Translations under genes and position numbers: made by a program
NCBI GenBank assembly: GCA_964592965.1
Contig: CAZQJX010000081.1
Location: 1 to 11,680, forward strand
Origin: CAZKMM01 sp964592965
Lineage (GTDB): Bacteria > RBG-13-61-14 > DRUE01
Direction of reading: 5' to 3'
Length of the DNA: 11,680 nucleotides
Shown here: one piece after another, positions 1 through 6,578 of the stretch
How the letters are laid out: every line of letters begins with the position of its first letter
Numbering within the stretch: the stretch's first letter is position 1
The notes under the pieces: generated by a model
What the model saw: the letters and a program-made list of their open reading frames with translations, nothing else
Told to the model about the DNA's origin: nothing
Databases searched by the model: none

Positions 1-66
1 GAAAAATTTGATCAAGAGCTTGCAACTGACTATCTCAAGGAATTTGAAAAGCTCATTAAAGATTAA
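1..66 (+). CDS. 3' end of an unidentified protein (partial)
   Basis: Frame 1 is open from the window edge to a TAA at 64-66 and gives 21 residues ending FEKLIKD. The composition (charged, Leu/Lys/Glu-rich, helix-like) fits the C-terminal helix of a soluble protein, and codon use resembles the neighbours. It faces the leuB gene tail to tail with 27 bases between the stops. It is too short to assign a family. It does not look like the C-terminus of LeuC, the missing partner of the leuD gene nearby, and it lies on the opposite strand from that operon. Confidence 0.6.
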   Translation, partial: EKFDQELATDYLKEFEKLIKD

Positions 67-93
67 ATTTTTGGGTTGGCATTTAGCTGAATC

Positions 94-1161
94 TTAAGTC
101 AAATTCAAAAGATATTCTGCAACTTTATCTCCCACCTCACTGGTGCTAAGACCCATTTTTCCAGCTTCCATTGATTTCATATCGTTTTTGACAGTTTGCA
201 TTACTGCTTTTTCTACTGCCTGGCTGGCTTCAACCTCTCCAAGGTGCTCAAGAAGCATCATTCCTGCTAAAATGCAGGCGATTGGGTTGATTACGCCTTT
301 ACCTGCATACTTGGGAGCGCTTCCGCCAATAGGCTCAAACATACTCACTCCCTCGGGATTTAAATTCGCGCCAGCAGCAACACCCATTCCGCCTTGGATG
401 ATAGCGCCCAAATCCGTGATGATGTCTCCAAACATATTGTCCGTGACAATCACATCAAACCATTCAGGGTTTTTCACCATCCACATACAGATGGCATCAA
501 TATGGGCATAATCGGTCTGAATATCCGAATACTCCTTTGCCACCTCGTTAAAAACCCGCTCCCAGAGGTCAAAGGCATAGGTTAGGACATTGGTCTTTCC
601 GCAAAGGGTGAGCTTTTTCTTTTTTGCTCGCTTTCGGCAAAGCTCAAAAGCAAAGCGGATGCATCGCTCAACCCCTTTGCGGGTATTGATTGAAGTTTGA
701 AGCGCAACCTCATCAGGCGTTCCTTTGCGCAAAAATCCACCTGCACCAGCATAAAGCCCCTCGGTATTTTCCCGCACAACAATAAAATCTATATCTTCAG
801 GACCTTTATTTTTCAGCGGGCAGTCCACTCCTGGATAAAGCTTTATCGGGCGGAGATTAATATACTGGTCAAGCTCAAAGCGAATGCGAAGAAGAAGACC
901 TTTTTCCAAAATGCCCGGCTTTACCTTAGGATGACCAACTGCTCCCAGATATATAGCATCCACCTTGCGAAGCTCATCAAGCACCGAATCAGGAAGAACC
1001 TCGCCAGTGCGAAGATATCGCTCTCCGCCCAAATCATATTCAATCCATTCTATTTTAAAGCCAAACTTTTCACTTGCGCAGGAAAGAACCTTTTTTCCTT
1101 CAGCAATTACCTCTGGACCAATTCCATCACCAGGAATTAGCGCAATCTTATAAGTTTTCAT
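94..1161 (-). CDS. leuB: 3-isopropylmalate dehydrogenase (isocitrate/isopropylmalate dehydrogenase family)
   Basis: 355 aa, full length for the beta-decarboxylating dehydrogenase family, which oxidises and decarboxylates 2-hydroxy acids such as 3-isopropylmalate in leucine synthesis. Visible landmarks: N-terminal IPGDGIGPEV; substrate arginines in LRIRFELDQYINLRP (R92, R94, R104) and R130; catalytic Tyr137 in RENTEGLYAG; Lys189; metal-binding Asp222, Asp246 and Asp250; and the family signature NMFGDIITDLG (242-252). The RENTEG and DQYINLRP blocks resemble the tartrate/D-malate/homoisocitrate branch more than classic LeuB. The cofactor loop reads GGSAPKYAGK, with Lys284-Tyr285 where NAD-dependent members have Asp-Ile. 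The start overlaps the leuD stop (ATGA at 1158-1161), with G-rich GGGGTAGG just upstream. Adjacency to leuD makes isopropylmalate the best substrate guess; homoisocitrate or a malate analogue remain possible. Confidence 0.85.
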   Translation of the reverse strand: MKTYKIALIPGDGIGPEVIAEGKKVLSCASEKFGFKIEWIEYDLGGERYLRTGEVLPDSVLDELRKVDAIYLGAVGHPKVKPGILEKGLLLRIRFELDQYINLRPIKLYPGVDCPLKNKGPEDIDFIVVRENTEGLYAGAGGFLRKGTPDEVALQTSINTRKGVERCIRFAFELCRKRAKKKKLTLCGKTNVLTYAFDLWERVFNEVAKEYSDIQTDYAHIDAICMWMVKNPEWFDVIVTDNMFGDIITDLGAIIQGGMGVAAGANLNPEGVSMFEPIGGSAPKYAGKGVINPIACILAGMMLLEHLGEVEASQAVEKAVMQTVKNDMKSMEAGKMGLSTSEVGDKVAEYLLNLT

Positions 1162-1655
1162 TTTCCTACCCCTTGCTTTTTCAGATGAGCAATAAGCCCA
1201 CCGTCTCTGATAAGCTCAAGCATAAATTCTGGGATTGGCTCTGCCTGCCATTCAGCTTTTTTAGCAAGGTTGATGATTTTTCCGCTTTCAAGCTCAACTT
1301 CAATCTCATCTCCATCAGAAATCCCTTCAACTGCTTCTGGCGCTTCAAGAAGAGCCAAGCCTGTGTTAAAGGCGTTTCGGTAAAAAATTCTGGCAAAGCT
1401 TTTTCCTATCACCAGCGCAATGCCTGTGCCTTTGATGGCAATGGGTGCATGCTCCCTGCTTGAGCCAGAGCCAAAATTCTTGCCCACAACCAGAATATCT
1501 CCTGAATTAACCTTTGAAGGAAAATTCGGGGCAATCCCTTCTAGGCAATGTTTTGCCAGCTCTTTTGGGTCTGTGGTGGTAAGATAGCGGGCTGGAATGA
1601 TGACATCAGTATCAATATCATCTCCGTATTTATGCGCCCTGCCTTTAATTTTCAT
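1158..1655 (-). CDS. leuD: 3-isopropylmalate dehydratase small subunit
   Basis: 165 aa, the usual length of the short (archaeal-type, LeuD2) isomerase small subunit. With the large Fe-S subunit LeuC it would interconvert 2- and 3-isopropylmalate. Seen: N-terminal GDDIDTDVIIPARYL, the flexible substrate loop YLTTTDP (24-30), and the conserved GKNFGSGSSREHAP (58-71) followed by GKSFARIFYRNAFNTGL. A longer reading frame extends upstream inside ileS, but homology starts at MKIKGRAHKYG, and GAGGAG lies just before this ATG, so I take 1655 as the start. It overlaps ileS by 11 bases and leuB by 4, which suggests translational coupling. leuC is not in the window. The loop has Thr where, from memory, isopropylmalate- and homoaconitate-type subunits differ, so the substrate is not certain. 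Confidence 0.9.
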   Translation of the reverse strand: MKIKGRAHKYGDDIDTDVIIPARYLTTTDPKELAKHCLEGIAPNFPSKVNSGDILVVGKNFGSGSSREHAPIAIKGTGIALVIGKSFARIFYRNAFNTGLALLEAPEAVEGISDGDEIEVELESGKIINLAKKAEWQAEPIPEFMLELIRDGGLIAHLKKQGVGK

Positions 1656-4482
1656 TACCCTGCTCCTCAAGGACTTTTTTGCATCTGGGACATACTTTGG
1701 GAAATTTATCTTCAGACGAGGTGAGGCTGGTTGAATATGTCCAGCATCGCTCGCATCGCTCTCCATCTGCCCGCTCCAGCTTGATTCGCAATCCTTCAAA
1801 CTCTTGGCTCTCAAAAGCATCTTTAAGCTCACCTGCAAATTCCACCTGAGAGACAAGGAAAAGCCGGGAAAGGTTCTCTTCGCCTTCTTTAGTTTGATTG
1901 AATTTTTCCAGAAAATCCTTTAGCTTCTCTGGCGCCTGAATCAAAACCTTTGCATCAAGCGGATGACCAACAAGGTCGGATTTTTGCGCTTGGTCAAGAA
2001 CCTTAAAAACCTCATCCCTAATTTTAAAAAGCTTATCCATTCTCTCAAGCAGAGCCTCATCAAGCCAGCGCTCGTTATCTTCGGGAAAATCAAGGAGAAA
2101 GATAGAATCCTTGCGCTCGCCTAAAGCAGGCATAAGCTGATATGCCTCTTCGCAGGTAAAGCTCAAAATCGGCGCTGAGAGCCGAAGCAAGCTATCTAAA
2201 ACCAGCCAGATGGCGCTCTGCGCACTTCTTCTTGCCTTGCCATCTTTTGCCTCGCAATAAAGCCTGTCTCTGACAATATCAATATAAACTGCGCTCAAAT
2301 CCACTGCGCAGAAATTATTAAGCTGATGATATACCAGGTGGAACTGAAAATCCTCATACGCTTTTTTCACCCTTCGTTTAAATTGCTCAAGGCGTGCTAA
2401 AATCCAGCGGTCAATTAAAAAAAGCTGGTCATAGTCAAGAAGGTCTTTTTCTGGGTTAAAATCGTATAGATTGCCCAATAGATAGCGGAAGGTATTTCTT
2501 ACCTTGCGATAGGTTTTGACAATTCCATCCAGAATATCATAATCCACCCGCATATCGTTTCTGAAATTTTCCGCACTCACCCACATACGGATAATTTCCG
2601 CTCCGTATTTTTCCACCACTTCTTCAATGGCAATGTAATTGCCTGCGCTTTTAGAAAGCTTGCGCCCCTCACCATCAACCACATATCCGTGAGTGAGAAC
2701 CATTTTGTAAGGTGGTTTGCCCCTTGTTCCCACCGAGCAAAGCAAAGTTGAATGAAACCATCCACGATGCTGGTCAGAGCCTTCAAGGTAAAGGTCGCAA
2801 GGGACGCCCAGCTCTGGATTTTCCTCTAAAACCGCAGAATAGCTCACGCCTGAATCAAACCATACATCCAAAATATCATCTTCTTTTTCAAAATCACTTT
2901 TTCCACAATTCGGGCACTTGAAACCAGAAGGAAGGAGCTCGCTTGCTGACTTTTCAAACCAAACATCGCATCCCTGCTCCTCAAACAAGTCAGCAACCCG
3001 CTCAACCAGCTCTGCATCAAGAATAACCTCTCCGCAGTTTTTGCAATGGAAAGCAATGATAGGCACACCCCAAAAGCGCTGGCGAGAAATGCACCAGTCT
3101 GGTCGGGTCTCTATCATTCCCCTAATTCTCTCCTCTCCCCAGCTCGGGTCCCAGCGCACCTTGCCAATGGCTTCCAGCGCTTTTTTGCGAAGCTCGTTTT
3201 TCTCCATAGAAATAAACCACTGGGGAGTGCTTCGGAAAATCACTGGGTCTTTGCTCCGCCAGCAGTGCGGATACTGGTGAGTGATTTCTTCTTCAAGAAG
3301 AAGCGCTCCGCGCTCTTTTAATTTTTCATTGACATCTTTGTTGGCATCAAAGACGAACTTGCCAGCAAAAAATTCCACATCATCAGTGAACTTTCCTTCA
3401 TCATCTACTGGCGAGTAAATCTCCAGCCCGTATTGAACACCGCTTTCATAATCTTCCTGACCATGCCCAGGCGCAGTGTGCACGCAACCAGTGCCTGCGT
3501 CCAGAGTGACATAATCAGCAAGGATAATGATTGAATCCCTTTCATAAAGCGGGTGAGCAAAAACCAACCCTTCAAGCTCTGCGCCAGTAAACTTCTCAAG
3601 CTTTTCATATTCCAGCCCCAGCAAATCCATCACCAGCGCTGAGAGCGCCTCTGCCAGAATATAAATGGCGTCTTTTGCCCGAACCGCTACATAGTCAAAT
3701 TCCGGATGAACCGCAATGGCGAGATTGGCAGGAATAGTCCAAGGAGTGGTTGTCCAGATGATGATATAAACGGGAGCTTTCTCTTCAAGAGCCAGAATCC
3801 TTGGATATGCTTTGCTCTCCTTTCCTTTGTCTTTTTTCCAGCGGAAGCGGACATAAATGCTGGGCGAGCGCTTTTCTTTATATTCAACCTCTGCCTCTGC
3901 CAAAGCGGTTTTACAGGTAGGACACCAATAAACAGGCTTTTTGCCTAAATAAACGCTTCCCTGCTTAACAAAGCGGGCAAACTCGCGCGCAATTTTCGCT
4001 TCATAATGATAATCCATCGTGATATAAGGCTTTTCCCAATCGCCCAAAACAAGCAGTCTTTTAAACTCTTCCCGCTGAATGTTGATAAATTTATGAGCGT
4101 ATTCTCGGCAGAGCCTGCGGAACTCCAGCGGAGAGACCTCGCTTTTTTTCCTTCCCAGCTCAACCTCAACCTGTCGCTCAATTGGAAGACCGTGGCAATC
4201 CCACCCAGGGATAAAAGGTGTGTAATACCCGCTCATTGCTTTGGATTTAACAACAATATCCTTGAGAATCTTGTTCATACCTGTGCCAAGATGAATATGC
4301 CCGTTGGCATAAGGCGGTCCATCGTGAAGCACGAACTTGGGCTTGTCTTTTCGCACAGAGAGCATCTTTTCGTAAATTCGCTCCTCATCAAAGCGCCTGA
4401 CCAGCTCTGGCTCGCGCTTTGCCAGATTGGCTTTCATTTCAAATCTGGTTTGGGGAAGATTCAAGGTTTTTTTATAATCCAT
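1645..4482 (-). CDS. ileS: Isoleucyl-tRNA synthetase
   Basis: 945 aa class I synthetase that charges tRNA-Ile in the cytoplasm. In order: N-terminal MDYKKTLNLP; HIGH-type motif HLGT (64-67) within PPYANGHIHLGTGMNK; GWDCHGLPIE; CP1 editing domain with TTTPWT (244-249) and HTAPGHGQEDY; WCISRQRFWG; a zinc-knuckle-like C480/C483 and C523/C526 insert; DVWFDSGVSY; KMSKS-type KLSKS (608-612); anticodon-binding helices; and a C-terminal zinc finger C910, C913, C931, C934. This is the bacterial layout. A TTG two codons upstream could open the frame, but ATG at 4482 has GGAGG at 4494-4490 with 7 bases of spacing and matches the family N-terminus. First gene of an operon with leuD and leuB. The leader is short and has no room for a T-box. 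Confidence 0.97.
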   Translation of the reverse strand: MDYKKTLNLPQTRFEMKANLAKREPELVRRFDEERIYEKMLSVRKDKPKFVLHDGPPYANGHIHLGTGMNKILKDIVVKSKAMSGYYTPFIPGWDCHGLPIERQVEVELGRKKSEVSPLEFRRLCREYAHKFINIQREEFKRLLVLGDWEKPYITMDYHYEAKIAREFARFVKQGSVYLGKKPVYWCPTCKTALAEAEVEYKEKRSPSIYVRFRWKKDKGKESKAYPRILALEEKAPVYIIIWTTTPWTIPANLAIAVHPEFDYVAVRAKDAIYILAEALSALVMDLLGLEYEKLEKFTGAELEGLVFAHPLYERDSIIILADYVTLDAGTGCVHTAPGHGQEDYESGVQYGLEIYSPVDDEGKFTDDVEFFAGKFVFDANKDVNEKLKERGALLLEEEITHQYPHCWRSKDPVIFRSTPQWFISMEKNELRKKALEAIGKVRWDPSWGEERIRGMIETRPDWCISRQRFWGVPIIAFHCKNCGEVILDAELVERVADLFEEQGCDVWFEKSASELLPSGFKCPNCGKSDFEKEDDILDVWFDSGVSYSAVLEENPELGVPCDLYLEGSDQHRGWFHSTLLCSVGTRGKPPYKMVLTHGYVVDGEGRKLSKSAGNYIAIEEVVEKYGAEIIRMWVSAENFRNDMRVDYDILDGIVKTYRKVRNTFRYLLGNLYDFNPEKDLLDYDQLFLIDRWILARLEQFKRRVKKAYEDFQFHLVYHQLNNFCAVDLSAVYIDIVRDRLYCEAKDGKARRSAQSAIWLVLDSLLRLSAPILSFTCEEAYQLMPALGERKDSIFLLDFPEDNERWLDEALLERMDKLFKIRDEVFKVLDQAQKSDLVGHPLDAKVLIQAPEKLKDFLEKFNQTKEGEENLSRLFLVSQVEFAGELKDAFESQEFEGLRIKLERADGERCERCWTYSTSLTSSEDKFPKVCPRCKKVLEEQGNEN

Positions 4483-4489
4483 CTGCAAG

Positions 4490-4494
4490 CCTCC
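4490..4494 (-). promoter_or_regulatory. Shine-Dalgarno of ileS
   Basis: GGAGG lies 7 bases before the ATG at 4482. This decides the ileS start in favour of ATG over the in-frame TTG at 4488, which is only one base downstream of the GGAGG. Confidence 0.8.
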
Positions 4495-4516
4495 AGCTTA
4501 TTTATAATTTCCAATT

Positions 4517-4545
4517 AAATTAAAAGAATTCAAAGAAAGTGTCAA
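4517..4545 (-). promoter_or_regulatory. Probable sigma-70-type promoter of ileS-leuD-leuB
   Basis: On the minus strand a perfect TTGACA (4545-4540) is followed after 17 bases by TAATTT (4522-4517, a weak match). With a 15-base spacer the hexamer TTTAAT (4524-4519) is a better -10 match. Either would start the transcript about 25 to 30 bases before the ileS ATG, leaving a leader with the Shine-Dalgarno but no attenuator or riboswitch. Confidence 0.55.
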
Positions 4546-4566
4546 TAAACCAAAAAATAAAATCAT

Positions 4567-4589
4567 TCTGCTCTGCACTTGTGAGCAGA
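4567..4589. repeat. 7-bp inverted repeat between divergent promoters
   Basis: TCTGCTC (4567-4573) and GAGCAGA (4583-4589) are perfect inverted arms around a 9-base centre. The element sits between the ileS -35 (4545) and the candidate -35 of the AAA ATPase gene (4597). There is no following T-run, so it is not a typical terminator. A dimeric regulator could bind it; this is inference from position and symmetry only. Confidence 0.3.
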
Positions 4590-4596
4590 TGCCTGC

Positions 4597-4625
4597 TTGT
4601 CCCTCTTTTGGGCTTGGGGTAAGAT
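4597..4625 (+). promoter_or_regulatory. Candidate promoter of the AAA ATPase gene
   Basis: TTGTCC (4597-4602), a 17-base spacer and TAAGAT (4620-4625) each match 4 of 6 consensus bases. The expected start of transcription, about 4632, is next to the ATG at 4633, so the mRNA would be leaderless. No Shine-Dalgarno precedes this ATG, which agrees with that reading. Confidence 0.4.
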
Positions 4626-4632
4626 AGTTTTG

Positions 4633-6156
4633 ATGAAGGAGCTTGAGAAAGAGCTTGGGCTTTTAATCCGTTCTGGTCATCATTTGGTTTATCTTATTGC
4701 TTTGGAAGAGGCAAGGGCGGAAAGGCTCATCAGGCGTCTGTCCCAGAATTTTCAGGTTCAGATTGCGAGCTGGTCGTGTGCCCGAGGATTTGGCTCTGAG
4801 CTTAAAGAGGAGCTTGAACCACCAGAAAAAGCCATCTCACAAATTGCCAAAACAGATGAGCCAAAATGGTTTTTGCTTTTTGATTTTCATCGCTTTTTAG
4901 AAGAGAAATATGTTGTCCGAGCGCTACGGGAGCTTATTCCTTTGCTAACTCAGCGCAGGCAGGTTATTTTTATCATTGCTCCGCTTTTTATTTCTCCGCC
5001 TGAGCTGGAAAAGGAGTTTGTTGTGCTTGAGATTCCTCTTCCCAGCGCAGAAGAGCTTGCTGGTATTCTTGAGGCAGTGCTCAAAAGGCTGGAGAGAAGC
5101 TTAAAAAAGAAAATCACCCTTCCAAGCGAGTTAAAAGAAAAGATGATTCGGGCAGGACTAGGCTTGAGCGAGCGGGAGGCAGGAAGGGTTTTTCTCAGGG
5201 CACTTCTTGAAAAACCGGATTTTTCTGAAGAAAACCTGGACTTGATTATTGGTCAGAAAAAGCAAATTCTTCGCAGGCAACAGCTTTTGGAGTTTTATCA
5301 GGTTGAGGAGACGCTTGATGAGGTTGGCGGGCTTGACCTTTTAAAAGACTGGCTTAAGCGAAGGTCAAAGGCTTTTAGCGAGGAGGCGAGAAAATACGGT
5401 TTGCCAGAGCCAAGAGGTCTTTTGCTTTTGGGCATTCAGGGCTGTGGAAAAAGCCTTTGCGCCAAGGCGGTTTCAAACCTGTGGCGACTTCCTCTTCTTC
5501 GCTTTGATGCTAGCCTTACTCTTTCCAGCTATGATGAGCCTCCTGAGGTGAAAATTCGCCGGGCTATTCAACTGGCAGAGTCTATTTCTCCTTGCGTGCT
5601 CTGGATTGATGAGATAGAAAAAGGTTTTAGCTCGCATCTGGTCAGTGGTGCGCAGGCAAGCGGTGCGGTGGCAAGGGCATTTGCCAGCTTTTTGGTCTGG
5701 CTTCAGGAGCGAAAAAAGCCTGTTTATGTGATTGCTACTGCTAACTCCATCAGCGAGCTTCCGCCAGAGCTTGTCCGCAAAGGAAGGTTTGATGAGATAT
5801 TCTTTGTTGACCTTCCGCGAATTCACGAGCGCAAAGAAATCTTTGCCATTCACTTGAAAAAGCGGGGTCGCAACCCTGCCAATTTTGACCTTGACCAACT
5901 AGCAGAAGCAAGCGAGGGATACTCAGGAAGTGAAATTGAGCAAAGCATCATCTCCGCAATGTATGAGGCTTTTACTGAAGACCGCGAGGTAAGCACAGAG
6001 GACATTTTAAAAGCTCTTTCAGAAACTGTGCCTTTGAGCGAAACAATGGAAGAGCAGGTGGAAGAACTTAGAGATTGGGCAAGAACACGAGCAAGACCAG
6101 CATCGCTTGATACCAAGCTCATTGACCTACTTTCACAACCTGAGGGAGAAAAATGA
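4633..6156 (+). CDS. Ycf46-like AAA ATPase
   Basis: 507 aa, the usual size of Ycf46 proteins. The N-terminal part (about 1-215) looks like a decayed AAA module without a Walker A (LVYLIALEEARAERLI, WFLLFDFHRF, then VIFIIAPLFISPPELE). The C-terminal module is complete: linker GGLDLLKDWLKRR, Walker A GIQGCGKS (267-274), Walker B VLWIDEIE (322-329), sensor-1 Asn371 in TAN, arginine-finger region RKGRFDE (382-388), and sensor-2 helix YSGSEIEQ (430-437). PEPRGLLLLGIQG and SPCVLWIDEIEK are typical of Ycf46. The pore-loop-1 stretch reads SYDEPPE (299-305) instead of the usual GES-type sequence. An in-frame TTG at 4597 would add 12 residues, but that stretch is unlike the family and overlaps the candidate promoter. 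Cyanobacterial Ycf46 has been linked to inorganic carbon use; its biochemical role, and the role here, are unknown. The last four bases overlap the cupin gene. Confidence 0.85.
   Translation: MKELEKELGLLIRSGHHLVYLIALEEARAERLIRRLSQNFQVQIASWSCARGFGSELKEELEPPEKAISQIAKTDEPKWFLLFDFHRFLEEKYVVRALRELIPLLTQRRQVIFIIAPLFISPPELEKEFVVLEIPLPSAEELAGILEAVLKRLERSLKKKITLPSELKEKMIRAGLGLSEREAGRVFLRALLEKPDFSEENLDLIIGQKKQILRRQQLLEFYQVEETLDEVGGLDLLKDWLKRRSKAFSEEARKYGLPEPRGLLLLGIQGCGKSLCAKAVSNLWRLPLLRFDASLTLSSYDEPPEVKIRRAIQLAESISPCVLWIDEIEKGFSSHLVSGAQASGAVARAFASFLVWLQERKKPVYVIATANSISELPPELVRKGRFDEIFFVDLPRIHERKEIFAIHLKKRGRNPANFDLDQLAEASEGYSGSEIEQSIISAMYEAFTEDREVSTEDILKALSETVPLSETMEEQVEELRDWARTRARPASLDTKLIDLLSQPEGEK
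6142..6148 (+). promoter_or_regulatory. Shine-Dalgarno of the cupin gene
   Basis: GAGGGAG lies inside the last codons of the AAA ATPase gene, 4 bases before the cupin ATG at 6153. It supports separate, coupled translation of the cupin. Confidence 0.6.
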
Positions 6157-6494
6157 AGTTAAAATTTAAACTTGATGACAAAAAGCCACTTCAAATGGCA
6201 AAGGGAATTATTTCGCTCCCGCTTGCTTTAGAAAAGATTATGGTCAATATTGTTGAGCTTGAGAAGGGAGCGGAAGTCCCAGAGCATTCTCACCCTGAGG
6301 AACAAATCTCTCTTATTATTGAAGGTGAGCTGGAATTTGAGCTGGAAGGAGAGAGGTTTTTGCTTGCGTCTGGCGAGGGCGTTTTAATTCCTGCAAATGC
6401 TCCGCACAGGGCAAAAGCCTTAAAAAAGACCCTTGCCTATGACTGCTTCTCCCCACCCCGCTGGGATTATCTAGAAAAACTCAAACAAAAATAA
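6153..6494 (+). CDS. Small cupin-domain protein
   Basis: 113 aa, a single RmlC-like cupin barrel. Cupin motif 1 is PEHSHPEEQISLIIEGELEF, with putative metal ligands His45, His47 and Gln51 (Gln in place of the more usual Glu, as in KdgF-type cupins). Motif 2 is GEGVLIPANAPHRAKA with His85. No second domain or signal peptide is visible, so it should be cytoplasmic. It starts at the ATGA overlap with the AAA ATPase gene and has its own GAGGGAG site, so the two are almost certainly co-expressed. Small cupins of this type include sugar-acid isomerases (KdgF), ligand sensors and dioxygenase-like proteins. Sequence alone does not say which, and there are no sugar-acid genes around it. Cupin fold: confident; activity: unknown. 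Confidence 0.85.
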   Translation: MKLKFKLDDKKPLQMAKGIISLPLALEKIMVNIVELEKGAEVPEHSHPEEQISLIIEGELEFELEGERFLLASGEGVLIPANAPHRAKALKKTLAYDCFSPPRWDYLEKLKQK

Positions 6495-6578
6495 GCCAGC
6501 CTTGTGCCTTACTTTTGATTTTGCTTTGTCTTTACTAATAGATTAAATGGTACTTAAAAAACTTTACCACGCTTCAGA

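Noticed and set aside
59..95. Inverted AAGATT / AATCTT between the converging genes at the left edge
   Set aside because: A 6-bp AT-rich match with a 25-base loop is expected by chance in this composition.
1656..1856. N-terminal extension of leuD reaching into ileS
   Set aside because: The frame is open, but the added 67 residues have no LeuD similarity and lie wholly inside the ileS C-terminus; the ATG at 1655 has a good ribosome site and matches the family start.
4597..4632. TTG-initiated extension of the AAA ATPase
   Set aside because: It would add MSLFWAWGKIVL, which overlaps the candidate promoter and is unlike the family N-terminus; ATG at 4633 is more natural.
4483..4632. T-box riboswitch before ileS
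   Set aside because: The gap is only 150 bases and the predicted leader is about 30, and no T-box consensus is seen.
6495..6578. Bidirectional terminator between the cupin and sulfatase genes
   Set aside because: One would be expected between converging genes, but only a 4-bp GGTA/TACC pairing is visible, with mismatches inside.
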